DNA from: Denitrovibrio sp.
GTDB taxonomy: Bacteria; Chrysiogenota; Deferribacteres; Deferribacterales; Geovibrionaceae
NCBI GenBank assembly: GCA_002869145.1
Contig: PKTM01000007.1
Location: 1 to 64,000 of the forward strand
Length of the DNA: 64,000 bases
Reading direction: 5' to 3'
Below the pieces are notes generated by a model. The model searched no databases and was not told the DNA's origin. It saw only the letters and a program-made list of their open reading frames with translations. Position numbers and translations under genes: made by a program. This document shows, one piece after another, positions 53,060 to 61,937 of the stretch. Each line of letters starts with the position of its first letter. Within the stretch, counting starts at the first letter, position 1.

Positions 53060-54016
53060 ATGAGCCTAAGACAGATCCTTCAGAGCTATGATGTCAGCAG
53101 AAGGGATTTTATGAAGTACTGCACCGCTCTTAGTGCAACACTCGCCCTCCCCCCTGCTTTCGCACCGCAAATAGCGGAAGCTCTTGAAAACACAGACAAC
53201 AGACCGTCAGTCATCTGGATGGAATTCCAGAGCTGCTCAGGTGATTCAGAATCGCTTCTGCGATCTGGCAGACCAAAAGTAGGAGACCTCATACTTGATG
53301 TGCTTTCAGTAGACTACATGGAAGTTATTATGGCTGCAGCAGGTCACCTTGCGGAAGAAGCTAAACACAGCACTATGGAGCGTTACAAAGGCAAATACCT
53401 CCTAATCATCGAAGGGGCTATCCCCACCAATGAAGATGGTATCGACTGCTGCATAGCCGGCGACACTGCATTAAACCACCTGAAAAAAGCTGCAGAAGGA
53501 GCAGCGGCCATAATAGCCGTTGGTAACTGTGCCAGCTTCGGAGGTATACCGGCCGGACACCCTAACCCCACTGAAGCAAAAGGTGTGGCAGATATTGTCA
53601 GCGGAAAACCAATAATAAACCTTCCAGGCTGCCCAATGAACTGTGACAACCTCACAGCTCTTGTGGTGCATTATCTCGTTTTCGGATCACTTCCGGCAGT
53701 GGATAAACACCTTCGTCCCAAATTCGCATATGGAAAACGCATCCACGACAACTGCGAGCGCAGAGCTCACTTCGATGCTGGTCAGTATACCGAAAAGTGG
53801 GGAGACGAAGGTCACCGTCAGGGGTGGTGTCTGTATAAAGTGGGCTGCAAAGGTACGCAAAGCTTCCATAACTGTCCGACACTTCGCTGGAACGACGGCC
53901 TTAGCTGGCCTGTTATGGCTGGACACGGCTGTGTAGGCTGCTCAGAACCTGGTTTCATGGATACCATGGCTCCGTTTTATCGCAGACTGCCGGCAATACC
54001 TGGTTTTGGTGTGTAA
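53060..54016 (+). CDS. Uptake [NiFe] hydrogenase small subunit, membrane anchor cut off by TAA
   Basis: The 318-residue precursor has a Tat signal (VSRRDFMKYC, Arg14-Arg15) and carries the Fe-S electron relay. The proximal-cluster motif reads CSGDSE (Cys59, Asp62), with Asp where CxxC enzymes have Cys. The other proximal ligands lie in GNCASFGG and LPGCPMNC. The distal cluster is in HDNCERRAHF and GWCLYKVGCKG, the medial cluster in NCPTLRWN and HGCVGCSEP. The frame stops at TAA 54014 after IPGFGV, exactly where Hya/Hyb/Hup small subunits continue into a C-terminal transmembrane helix. Confidence 0.93.
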   Translation: MSLRQILQSYDVSRRDFMKYCTALSATLALPPAFAPQIAEALENTDNRPSVIWMEFQSCSGDSESLLRSGRPKVGDLILDVLSVDYMEVIMAAAGHLAEEAKHSTMERYKGKYLLIIEGAIPTNEDGIDCCIAGDTALNHLKKAAEGAAAIIAVGNCASFGGIPAGHPNPTEAKGVADIVSGKPIINLPGCPMNCDNLTALVVHYLVFGSLPAVDKHLRPKFAYGKRIHDNCERRAHFDAGQYTEKWGDEGHRQGWCLYKVGCKGTQSFHNCPTLRWNDGLSWPVMAGHGCVGCSEPGFMDTMAPFYRRLPAIPGFGV

Positions 54017-54163
54017 TCAACAGCCACCAAGCTGGGCCTTAAAGTCCTTGGCGTTTCTGCTGTGGTATTCGGTGTGCACGGCATCATCAACCTTTTCAGA
54101 AACAAAGGTGTTGTGAAAGAGGTTGAAAGCGGTAATCAAGACAATGAAAATAGGGAGAATTGA
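54017..54163 (+). pseudogene. In-frame C-terminal anchor of the hydrogenase small subunit, beyond the TAA
   Basis: Directly after TAA 54014-54016 the same frame runs 48 codons to TGA 54161. It starts STATKLGLKVLG, then the hydrophobic segment VSAVVFGVHGIINLF, then RNKGVVKEVESG. This matches the ST(A)DKxG plus membrane-helix tail of membrane-bound hydrogenase small subunits. Read through, the subunit would be 367 residues, the family norm. There is no ribosome site or start codon for separate translation. Confidence 0.85.
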
Positions 54164-54165
54164 TC

Positions 54166-55866
54166 ATGGCTGAAAGGATAGTGGTAGACCCCATCACCAG
54201 AATAGAGGGGCATCTCAGAATAGAGGCCAAGGTTGAAAACGGTAAAATAGTAGATGCTTGGTCAAGCGGAACCATGTTCAGAGGTATCGAAAAGATACTT
54301 CAGGGGCGCGACCCAAGAGACGCATGGTACATCACCCAGAGATTCTGCGGTGTGTGCACCACTGTGCACTCCATAGCCTCCATCCGTGCCGTTGAAAACG
54401 CACTTGGCATACAGATTCCGTATAATGCGGAACTAATCAGAAATATTATCATGGGCTCACAGGCAGTGCAGGACCATATCATCCATTTCTATCACCTGCA
54501 TGCGCTGGACTGGGTTGACATTACAAGCGCGCTTAAGGCTGACCCAAAAAAGACAGCCGCCCTCCAGCAGTCAATTTCCGACTGGAAATACAGCTCAGAG
54601 GACTACTTCAAATCTGTTCAGGACAGAATAGCAGCTTTCGCCTCCACTGGAAGACTGGGGCCTTTCGCTAACGCTTACTGGGGACACTCAGCATATAAAC
54701 TGCCGCCAGAGGCAAACCTCATGGCAACAGCTCACTACCTGCAGGCTCTTGAGCTTCAGAAAGAAATCATAAAAACCCATGCGGTGCTCGGTTCCAAGAA
54801 CCCTCACCCGCAGACATTTCTTGTGGGCGGTATGTCCATACCTATCGACCCGAACAGCCAGAACGCCATCAACGCTGACAAGATAGCGATGATACTGGAA
54901 TACAACAAACTGGCAAAAGAGTTCGTTGAGAAAGTATACATACCTGACGTGCTCGCTGTGGCTCCTTTCTACCTTGACTGGGCAGGTATCGGCGCAGGGC
55001 ATAAAAACTACATGTCATACGGCGAATACCCAGAATCACAAAAAGGCTATCCGAACGATTTATGGCTGCCTGGCGGCATCATAAAGGGGGGTGATCTTTC
55101 AAATGTGATAGAGGTTGATCAGGCAAAAATTGCTGAGGACTGCGCACACTCATGGTATATGGATAAATCATCCAAACACCCTTATGACGGACAGTCTGAC
55201 AAAAACTATACCGGACCAATGCCGCCATATGACTACCTCGATGTAGATAAGGACTATTCATTTGTAAAAGCTCCGAGATACGACGGCGAACCTATGGAGG
55301 TTGGACCGCTTTCAAGGATGCTCATAGCTTACGCCAAAGGGCATAAGGAAGTTGTACCTGTTGTAGATGCCGTACTCGGCAAACTTGGTGCCGGCCCTGC
55401 GGCTCTCTTTTCTACACTTGGCAGAACTGCAGCAAGAGCTATAGAGACCCTTGTGACATCACAAAGGAACGAGAAGTGGATAATGGCTCTGGCAGCAAAT
55501 ATTAAAGCTGGAGACTATCAGATACACTCAGGCGAGAAGTGGGAACCAGCCACATGGCCTGCAAATGCTAAAGGCTACGGATGGCACGAGGCTCCAAGAG
55601 GTGCTCTGGGTCACTGGATAGTCATAGAAAACGGCGCTATAAAAAATTATCAGGCAGTTGTTCCATCCACATGGAACGCAGGGCCTATGGATAAAGGGGA
55701 TGTGCACGGACCTTATGAGCAGTCACTCATAGGAACACCTATAGCAGACCCTGACAAGCCTCTTGAGATACTGAGAACTATACACTCGTTTGACCCTTGT
55801 CTGGCATGCGCTATCCACGTTTACGACGAAAAAGGGGAGCTCAGGTCAAAGGTCAAGGTGCTCTAA
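54166..55866 (+). CDS. Uptake [NiFe] hydrogenase large (catalytic) subunit
   Basis: ATG 54166 follows AGGGAG. The 566-residue protein holds the Ni-Fe site: N-terminal RFCGVCTTVHS (about residue 59-69) and C-terminal DPCLACAIH. The latter is followed by 15 residues (VYDEKGELRSKVKVL) to be cut off by the maturation protease after His. EGHLRIEAKV and GxGPxAAxFSTLGR-type blocks agree with group 1 enzymes. It oxidises H2 in the periplasm with the small subunit. No cytochrome b gene follows. Confidence 0.96.
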   Translation: MAERIVVDPITRIEGHLRIEAKVENGKIVDAWSSGTMFRGIEKILQGRDPRDAWYITQRFCGVCTTVHSIASIRAVENALGIQIPYNAELIRNIIMGSQAVQDHIIHFYHLHALDWVDITSALKADPKKTAALQQSISDWKYSSEDYFKSVQDRIAAFASTGRLGPFANAYWGHSAYKLPPEANLMATAHYLQALELQKEIIKTHAVLGSKNPHPQTFLVGGMSIPIDPNSQNAINADKIAMILEYNKLAKEFVEKVYIPDVLAVAPFYLDWAGIGAGHKNYMSYGEYPESQKGYPNDLWLPGGIIKGGDLSNVIEVDQAKIAEDCAHSWYMDKSSKHPYDGQSDKNYTGPMPPYDYLDVDKDYSFVKAPRYDGEPMEVGPLSRMLIAYAKGHKEVVPVVDAVLGKLGAGPAALFSTLGRTAARAIETLVTSQRNEKWIMALAANIKAGDYQIHSGEKWEPATWPANAKGYGWHEAPRGALGHWIVIENGAIKNYQAVVPSTWNAGPMDKGDVHGPYEQSLIGTPIADPDKPLEILRTIHSFDPCLACAIHVYDEKGELRSKVKVL

Positions 55867-55915
55867 AACGATGATGCCTCCACTGCATGCAGGGGAGCGG
55901 GAACAATAATATTTT

Positions 55916-55944
55916 AAAGCCGGACGTAAAAGTCCGGCTTTTTT
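55916..55944 (+). terminator. Intrinsic terminator after the hydrogenase large subunit
   Basis: AAAGCCGGAC (55916-55925) pairs with GTCCGGCTTT (55932-55941), followed by T. It separates the structural genes from the protease gene, which may be expressed by partial readthrough or its own promoter. Confidence 0.85.
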
Positions 55945-55957
55945 AGGATTAAAACAT

Positions 55958-56431
55958 ATGAATCTTCTTGTTCTTGGAATTGGAAATCTTGTTATGAATG
56001 ACGATGCTGCAGGTGTTCTTGTAGCGCAGGAGCTTGCTCCTAAATATAACAATAAACGTGATGACCTTCTGGTGCTTGATGGCGGAACACTTGGGCTTGA
56101 CCTTCTCGGCTATATCGACTGGGCGGACAGACTTGTTCTGGTGGATGCTGTGGAACTGGAGATGGAGCCGGGAACTGTTGTCAAACTGGAAGGCGAAGAC
56201 ATAGACGTAGCTTTTGAAAGTAAACTGTCAGCTCACCAGATGGGTATGAAGGATATGCTCCTCACATCCGAACTAATGGGGCAGCGGCCTTCAGAGATAG
56301 TCTTCTACGGAATCCAGTCCGGCACCATAGATATGGATATGGAGCTTTCTGAGCCTGTAAAAAAGAATATGCCGAAACTTACTAAACATGTGGAAAGCGA
56401 AATACAAAGATTTCTATCCGAAAATAGCTGA
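55958..56431 (+). CDS. Hydrogenase maturation endopeptidase (HyaD/HybD family)
   Basis: The 157-residue protein has the family start LVLGIGNLVMNDDAAGV (Asp and Glu-position residues that probe nickel), LLVLDGGTLGLDLLGYI, and LSAHQMGMKDML with the conserved His. It trims the C-terminal peptide of the large subunit once nickel is in place. It lies 91 nt after the large-subunit gene with a terminator between. Confidence 0.92.
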   Translation: MNLLVLGIGNLVMNDDAAGVLVAQELAPKYNNKRDDLLVLDGGTLGLDLLGYIDWADRLVLVDAVELEMEPGTVVKLEGEDIDVAFESKLSAHQMGMKDMLLTSELMGQRPSEIVFYGIQSGTIDMDMELSEPVKKNMPKLTKHVESEIQRFLSENS

Positions 56432-56489
56432 TTTGTATTATTTTCCACTATGTGTTATTATATCTACAAATAACTTCGGTGGTATTTGA

Positions 56490-57914
56490 ATGAAAGATAT
56501 GAACGCTAAACAGGCATTTAACCTTGGCAGAAGCTACCATGAAAAAGGCAATCTGGCTCAGGCAGAGAAAATATATGAAGCTGTGCTTCAGGTTGACCCC
56601 CATCACGCAGAGGCCACACATAACCTCGGCATGATATTCGCTGCAAGGGGGCTAAGGGAAGAGGCGATAGAATACGTTAAGCGTTCTTTGGAGCTGGACG
56701 GCAGCAATCCTAACTTTCACAACAATATGGGCGAGCTTTACCGCATAGCCGGACAGATAGAGCATGCTCAGTTTCACCTTTCCGCTGCATGTGAACTTAA
56801 ACCCGGTTTTTCGGAAGCATTTTCAAATCTTGGCATAATACACATGGAAAAAGGGGAGATAGATGATGCTAAATACTGCTTTGCAGAAGCTCTTGCATCA
56901 AACCCCAAAAACGTAAACGCGCTCATAAATACTGGAAATCTATTTCGAAAAACAGGCAATTTCAACGATGCCATTGAGTGTTATGAAGCTGTTCTGGAGC
57001 TTTCTCCAGACAACCCCACAGCACTTATTTGCGCTGCTATCTCACACAACGAAATAATGGATTACAACAACGCAGCAAAATATTACAGCAGACTGGTGGC
57101 AAACAGGCCAGAGCTTCAAAAAGAGAAGCTGGCTCTTGCAGAGATAACACTTCGCAATAAAGATTTTCGCAAAGGTCTAAAACTTTATGAGGCCAGATTT
57201 AACGTTTTCAACATTCTAAAAGGGGATAGAGAAACCCTTTGGCGAGGAACAGGACTGGAGGGGAAAACCCTGTATGTTTATTATGAAGATACAGTCATTT
57301 GCGGTCTTGGCGATACCATCCTTTTTTGCAGATATCTGCATGAACTGGAAAAATTCAACCCAGGCAAGGTTGTTCTACAGCTACAGCCGGAGCTTGCAGA
57401 GCTTTTTGAAGGGCAGATGCCTGACTTTGTTGAGCTCACAACTGAAGATGTGCAGGAATTCGACGTTCACTCACCCCTTCTGAGTCTGCCGATGATACTC
57501 AATGCCAGAGCAAAGACCATCCCGCTTGCAAACGGCTATCTGAAAGCTGAACCTGCCAACAGGGAAACCGACAAAATAAGAATAGGTTATGCATTTAACG
57601 AGAACATAGACCAAAATGCATTATCGCTCTTTGAAGCTGACGACAGAGTTGAGATTTTTCCTCTGGAAGGCACCATGAAAGAAAAAGCCGATAAAGCCGC
57701 TTCCGCTGACCTTGTCATCACCTCCGACAACGAAATAGTTCATCTGGCTGGAGCTATGGGTATAAAAACCTGTCTGTTACTGGAAGAAAACCACCACTGG
57801 AGGTGGTTCAGAGCAAAAACAGAAAAAACTTCCGAATGGTATTCCAGTGTAACTTTTTACATCAAAGAGAAAGGTGCTGACTGGCTTAATGTGATATCAT
57901 CTATTAAGGTATAG
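56490..57914 (+). CDS. TPR-repeat protein with glycosyltransferase-9-like C-terminal region
   Basis: The 474-residue protein has about six tetratricopeptide repeats at residues 5-215 (AFNLGRSYHEKGNLAQAEKIYEAVLQVDP, ATHNLGMIFAARGLREEAIEYVKRSLEL and so on). The second half (about 245-474) includes CGLGDTILFCRYLHEL, VITSDNEIVHLAGAMGIKTCLLL and WRWFR...SEWYSSV. These resemble the heptosyltransferase/GT9-like end of many TPR proteins. A role in glycosylation is possible but unproven; the donor-binding part looks degenerate. Confidence 0.8.
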   Translation: MKDMNAKQAFNLGRSYHEKGNLAQAEKIYEAVLQVDPHHAEATHNLGMIFAARGLREEAIEYVKRSLELDGSNPNFHNNMGELYRIAGQIEHAQFHLSAACELKPGFSEAFSNLGIIHMEKGEIDDAKYCFAEALASNPKNVNALINTGNLFRKTGNFNDAIECYEAVLELSPDNPTALICAAISHNEIMDYNNAAKYYSRLVANRPELQKEKLALAEITLRNKDFRKGLKLYEARFNVFNILKGDRETLWRGTGLEGKTLYVYYEDTVICGLGDTILFCRYLHELEKFNPGKVVLQLQPELAELFEGQMPDFVELTTEDVQEFDVHSPLLSLPMILNARAKTIPLANGYLKAEPANRETDKIRIGYAFNENIDQNALSLFEADDRVEIFPLEGTMKEKADKAASADLVITSDNEIVHLAGAMGIKTCLLLEENHHWRWFRAKTEKTSEWYSSVTFYIKEKGADWLNVISSIKV

Positions 57915-57990
57915 TGTTTTTTGACAAACTCTCTATGCGGTGTTAAAAAGAGAATACAAGTACTATTAAACCCTCTGCCGGAGGCATATT

Positions 57991-59250
57991 TTGAACAGTT
58001 TTCAATACAAAGATGGCGAACTATTTTGCGAAGATGTTGCTCTGAAAAAGATAGCAGAGGAACTTGGAACTCCTTACTATGTCTATAGTGCAGCTGATCT
58101 GCGCACACAATACCATAATTTTTATAACGCTTTCAAACAGACTGACAGGCTCATATGTTTCGCTGTAAAAGCTTGTGGAAACATTGGCGTGCTTGCACTT
58201 CTGGGCTCTCAGGGCTGCGGAGCTGATATTGTCTCAGGCGGTGAACTGCACAGAGCGCTGAAAGCAGGTATCGACAACAGCAAAATTGTTTTCGCAGGTG
58301 TTGGTAAAACCGAAGAAGAAATCAAATACGCTATCTCATCAAATATCCTGATGTTCAACGTAGAATCCATGCAGGAGCTTGATCTTTTAAATAAATGCGC
58401 ACTTGAGCTTGGGAAAAAAGCAAGAATAGCAATACGGGTAAACCCTAACGTGGATGCAAAAACCCACCCATACATTTCAACAGGGCTGAAAAATAACAAA
58501 TTCGGCATCCCCGCTGAAAAAGTTAAGGATGACTACATCTATGCCAGCAAACTGAAAGGTATCGACGTTGTGGGCATGCACTGCCACATAGGCTCCCAGC
58601 TAACAGAGGTTTCACCTTTTCACGATGCTGCAGAGATACTTCTGGACATCATAAAAGATCTGCGCAAGAAGAAGATAAACATCAAATATCTAGATCTAGG
58701 CGGAGGCTTGGGGATAACTTATAAAGACGAGAAACCTCCATCACATGCTGAATATGCGGCTTCACTTGCAGAGATTTTGAAAGGTGAGGACATGACACTT
58801 ATCTTTGAGCCGGGACGAAATTTGGCTGGAAATGCAGGTGCTCTCATAACCAAAGTGCTCTACACAAAAGACACTGACGAAAAACACTTTAAAATAGTCG
58901 ATGCCGCCATGAACGACCTTGCCAGACCTTCACTTTATGATTCGTATCACACAGTGCAGTCTGTGGACGAAACAGAAAAGACGGTCACCGGAGACATGGT
59001 GGGGCCTATTTGCGAATCGGGTGACTTTCTCGCCAGAGACAGAAAAATGCCCGATGTTGACATAGGCGGTCTGTACGCTATTATGTCCGCAGGAGCATAC
59101 GGCATGACGATGGCCTCCAATTATAACTCCAGACCGAGAGTACCGGAGATACTTGTGGACGGCGAAAATTATCATATAGTAAGAAGACGTGAGATTTATA
59201 GTGATCTGACAGGGCCTGAGCGAGTGCCTGAGTTTCTAAACAAAAAATAA
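57991..59250 (+). CDS. lysA: Diaminopimelate decarboxylase
   Basis: LysA makes L-lysine from meso-diaminopimelate. The start codon is TTG 57991, fixed by CCGGAGG at 57978-57984; there is no ATG in range. The 419-residue PLP enzyme has the cofactor lysine in CFAVKACGN, GMHCHIGSQL, LGGGLGI, EPGRNLAGNAG and the active-site Cys region GPICESGDFLA. It heads lysA-dapF-dapA-dapB, all in one direction. Confidence 0.96.
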   Translation: MNSFQYKDGELFCEDVALKKIAEELGTPYYVYSAADLRTQYHNFYNAFKQTDRLICFAVKACGNIGVLALLGSQGCGADIVSGGELHRALKAGIDNSKIVFAGVGKTEEEIKYAISSNILMFNVESMQELDLLNKCALELGKKARIAIRVNPNVDAKTHPYISTGLKNNKFGIPAEKVKDDYIYASKLKGIDVVGMHCHIGSQLTEVSPFHDAAEILLDIIKDLRKKKINIKYLDLGGGLGITYKDEKPPSHAEYAASLAEILKGEDMTLIFEPGRNLAGNAGALITKVLYTKDTDEKHFKIVDAAMNDLARPSLYDSYHTVQSVDETEKTVTGDMVGPICESGDFLARDRKMPDVDIGGLYAIMSAGAYGMTMASNYNSRPRVPEILVDGENYHIVRRREIYSDLTGPERVPEFLNKK

Positions 59251-59302
59251 TGAGGAAAGGTATCTGAGGGACTTTGGCTTCCGATTTTACCAATAAAAAA
59301 AT

Positions 59303-60115
59303 ATGAATATACCTTTTTACAAAATGAGCGGAGCCGGCAACGATTTCATCTTCATAGACAATCGTGACGGCAAAGCAAACAAAATAGACAGACAGACGCT
59401 TATAACAAAAGCGTGTGCCAGAAACGTCTCTGTAGGTGCAGATGGTCTTGTGCTTATAGAAGATAGTAAAAATGCAGATTTTATGTGGCGCTTTTACAAC
59501 TGCGATGGTTCTGAGGCAGAAATGTGCGGCAACGCATCTAGGTGCGCAGGCAGATTTGCCAATATGAACGGTATAGCAGGGGAAAAGATGAAATTCGAAA
59601 CCCTCGCAGGCGTTATTGAGGCGGAGATAAAAGAAGGTGTGAATGTAAAAGTACAGCTCACCGATCCGCTTGATGAACGCATGGACTACACCATAGAGTT
59701 GGAAGGCGAAACTCTGGAAGTGAACAGTATAAACACTGGCGTGCCCCATGTGGTGTGCTTTGTAGACAATATCGAAGAAGTTGATATAATGAAATACGGC
59801 AGCGGAATAAGGTATCACTCCGAATATGCTCCAGCCGGAACAAATGTAAACATGTGCAAAGTGCTGCCTGACGGCACCCTCAGGATACGCACATATGAGC
59901 GAGGCGTTGAGGGCGAAACCATGGCATGCGGCACAGGCTGTGTGGCAGGAGCCATATTTGCTGTGAAAAAAGGGCTTACAAAAAGTCCTGTGACATGCCT
60001 CACCACCAGCGGTCTTTTCCTGAAGGTTTATTTAGAAAACGATAAGGTTTATCTTGAAGGGGAAGCCAGAGTAGTTTATAAAGGTGAACTTACCGAAGAA
60101 GCCTATAAATATTAG
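59303..60115 (+). CDS. dapF: Diaminopimelate epimerase
   Basis: The 270-residue enzyme converts LL- to meso-diaminopimelate with two cysteines, one in NCDGSEAEMCGNASRC and the other in ETMACGTGCVAGA. It begins KMSGAGNDFIFID, the family hallmark. It lies 52 nt after lysA and 28 nt before dapA. No strong ribosome site is seen; the upstream sequence is A-rich. Confidence 0.96.
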   Translation: MNIPFYKMSGAGNDFIFIDNRDGKANKIDRQTLITKACARNVSVGADGLVLIEDSKNADFMWRFYNCDGSEAEMCGNASRCAGRFANMNGIAGEKMKFETLAGVIEAEIKEGVNVKVQLTDPLDERMDYTIELEGETLEVNSINTGVPHVVCFVDNIEEVDIMKYGSGIRYHSEYAPAGTNVNMCKVLPDGTLRIRTYERGVEGETMACGTGCVAGAIFAVKKGLTKSPVTCLTTSGLFLKVYLENDKVYLEGEARVVYKGELTEEAYKY

Positions 60116-60143
60116 ATAATTTGCTTTTAGAGGAGATGAAAAT

Positions 60144-61016
60144 ATGTTTGACGGAAGCTACGTTGCAATAGTAACGCCTTTCAAAGATGGACAGGTTGAT
60201 GAGAAGACCCTTAGAAATCTGGTTGACTACCAGATAGAAAAAGGTACAGACGGAATAGTCCCCTGCGGTACATCCGGTGAGTCAGCGACACTCACACACG
60301 AGGAGCACTGCAAGGTTATCGATATAGTAATAAATCAGACAAATAAACGGGTTCCTGTTGTTGCGGGTGCGGGTTCAAATTCCACCCACGAGACACTCTT
60401 TCTTACTGAGCACGCTAAAAAAGCGGGTGCAGACGGCGCACTGCTTATTACACCATACTACAACAAGCCTTCTCAGGAAGGTCTGTATCAGCACTATAAA
60501 TATGTCGCTGAGCGTGTTGATATACCTATCATAATGTATAACGTTCCCGGACGTACAGCCTGCAATATGCTGCCGGAAACAACTATTAAACTCTCCAAGA
60601 TACCTAATATTGTCTCTATAAAAGAGGCGAGCGGTTCTATGGATCAGGCGGCAGAGATAATAAATAAGACTGATGACGATTTCGGTCTTCTCGCAGGTGA
60701 GGATGCGCTTATTTTCCCTTACCTTACACTCGGTTCCAACGGTGTTATCTCCGCATCTGTAAATGCATGCCCTGCAATGGTAGCAGAGATGTATGATTCT
60801 TATCTGGCGGGTAATTTTGAAAGAGCTCGTGAGCTTCATTTCAAACTTCTTCCACTTTTTGATGCCTTCTTTATGGAGACAAACCCTGTCCCTGTGAAAA
60901 AAGCTCTTGAGCTTATGGGGCTCATCGGACCGGAAGTCAGACTTCCGCTTGTACCTATGACAGATGCAGGCACAGCAAAGATGAAAGCTGTAATGGAGCA
61001 GGTCGGCATAATATGA
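60144..61016 (+). CDS. dapA: 4-hydroxy-tetrahydrodipicolinate synthase
   Basis: The 290-residue TIM-barrel aldolase condenses pyruvate with aspartate semialdehyde. It has GTSGESATLTHEEH, the Tyr in YNVPGRTACN and the Schiff-base Lys in SIKEASGS (about residue 161). The ribosome site is GAGG. The stop overlaps the dapB start (ATGA) by 4 nt. Confidence 0.96.
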   Translation: MFDGSYVAIVTPFKDGQVDEKTLRNLVDYQIEKGTDGIVPCGTSGESATLTHEEHCKVIDIVINQTNKRVPVVAGAGSNSTHETLFLTEHAKKAGADGALLITPYYNKPSQEGLYQHYKYVAERVDIPIIMYNVPGRTACNMLPETTIKLSKIPNIVSIKEASGSMDQAAEIINKTDDDFGLLAGEDALIFPYLTLGSNGVISASVNACPAMVAEMYDSYLAGNFERARELHFKLLPLFDAFFMETNPVPVKKALELMGLIGPEVRLPLVPMTDAGTAKMKAVMEQVGII

Positions 61017-61819
61017 GCTTAGTAAAAATAGCTATGGTGGGCGCCGCAGGCAGAATGGGGCGCAGCATCATTTCACTTATAGCAGAAGATAAACACTGCG
61101 AACTGAAAGGTGCACTTGAACATCCTTCGTGCAGTCTCATCGGTATGGATGCAGGGGAAGTGGCCGGCTGTGGTAAAAACGGTGTAGAGATCACAGACGA
61201 CATCGAAAAAGCTTTTGCCGGATGCGATGTTTTTATCGACTTCACAGGTGCAGAGCCTACTATGGCAAACCTTGAAAAGTACGAAAAAGCAGGTGTACCC
61301 GCTATTATAGCGTCCACAGGGATGACATCTGACCAAACCAAACAGCTCGAAAAGCTGGCCGAAAAGATACCTGTAGTTTTCTCGCCAAACATGAGCGTAG
61401 GGGTAAACCTTACCTTTAAAATACTGGAGATGGTTACTCAGGCTATCGGCGAAGATTGGGATATAGAAATTATAGAAGCGCACCACAGAATGAAAAAGGA
61501 CGCCCCAAGCGGTACTGCCATGAAAATGGGTGAAGTTATCGCTAATGTACTCGGGCGTGACATAGAAAAAGACGGCGCATACTCAAGGCACGGGCTTATA
61601 GGCGAACGGACTGACCGTGAAATAGGTATGCAGACAATACGCGCAGGGGACATCGTTGGCGAACACACGGCTATGTTCTGCACTAATGGCGAGCGTATAG
61701 AGATTACCCATCGTGCCCACACCAGAGACATGTTCGCAAAAGGCGCAATAGCCGCAGCTAAATGGCTTAAAGGTAAAGATAAAGGTTTTTATAATATGTT
61801 CGACGTTCTCGGACTTTAA
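61013..61819 (+). CDS. dapB: 4-hydroxy-tetrahydrodipicolinate reductase
   Basis: The 268-residue enzyme reduces the DapA product with NAD(P)H. It has a Rossmann start GAAGRMGRSII, the active-site EAHHRMKKDAPSGTAMKMGE and late HRAHTRDMFAKGA. It overlaps dapA by 4 nt. The aminotransferase or succinylase steps that link DapB to DapF are not encoded in this window. Confidence 0.96.
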   Translation: MSLVKIAMVGAAGRMGRSIISLIAEDKHCELKGALEHPSCSLIGMDAGEVAGCGKNGVEITDDIEKAFAGCDVFIDFTGAEPTMANLEKYEKAGVPAIIASTGMTSDQTKQLEKLAEKIPVVFSPNMSVGVNLTFKILEMVTQAIGEDWDIEIIEAHHRMKKDAPSGTAMKMGEVIANVLGRDIEKDGAYSRHGLIGERTDREIGMQTIRAGDIVGEHTAMFCTNGERIEITHRAHTRDMFAKGAIAAAKWLKGKDKGFYNMFDVLGL

Positions 61820-61836
61820 ACAATATTCACTACTTA

Positions 61837-61867
61837 TTGGGACACGTACCGAGGTACAAGTCCCCAA
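61837..61867 (+). terminator. Imperfect hairpin after dapB
   Basis: TTGGGAC...GTACC pairs with GGTAC...GTCCCCAA around GA. There is no T-run directly after it, so termination is uncertain. It starts the 414-nt stretch without a protein gene that runs to the pilin-like gene. Confidence 0.4.
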
Positions 61868-61937
61868 CACATCCAGCACATCAGGTAAAAAAACTTTACA
61901 TATTGTTGCAGACTAATTTAGTCCTATTATGATTTAA

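Noticed and set aside
54014-54016. Programmed frameshift in the hydrogenase small subunit
   Set aside because: The tail is in the same frame as the upstream part, so a stop codon and not a frame change separates them.
59081-59818. Long minus-strand frame opposite lysA/dapF
   Set aside because: It is the antisense shadow of two well-identified genes, with no family match or ribosome site.
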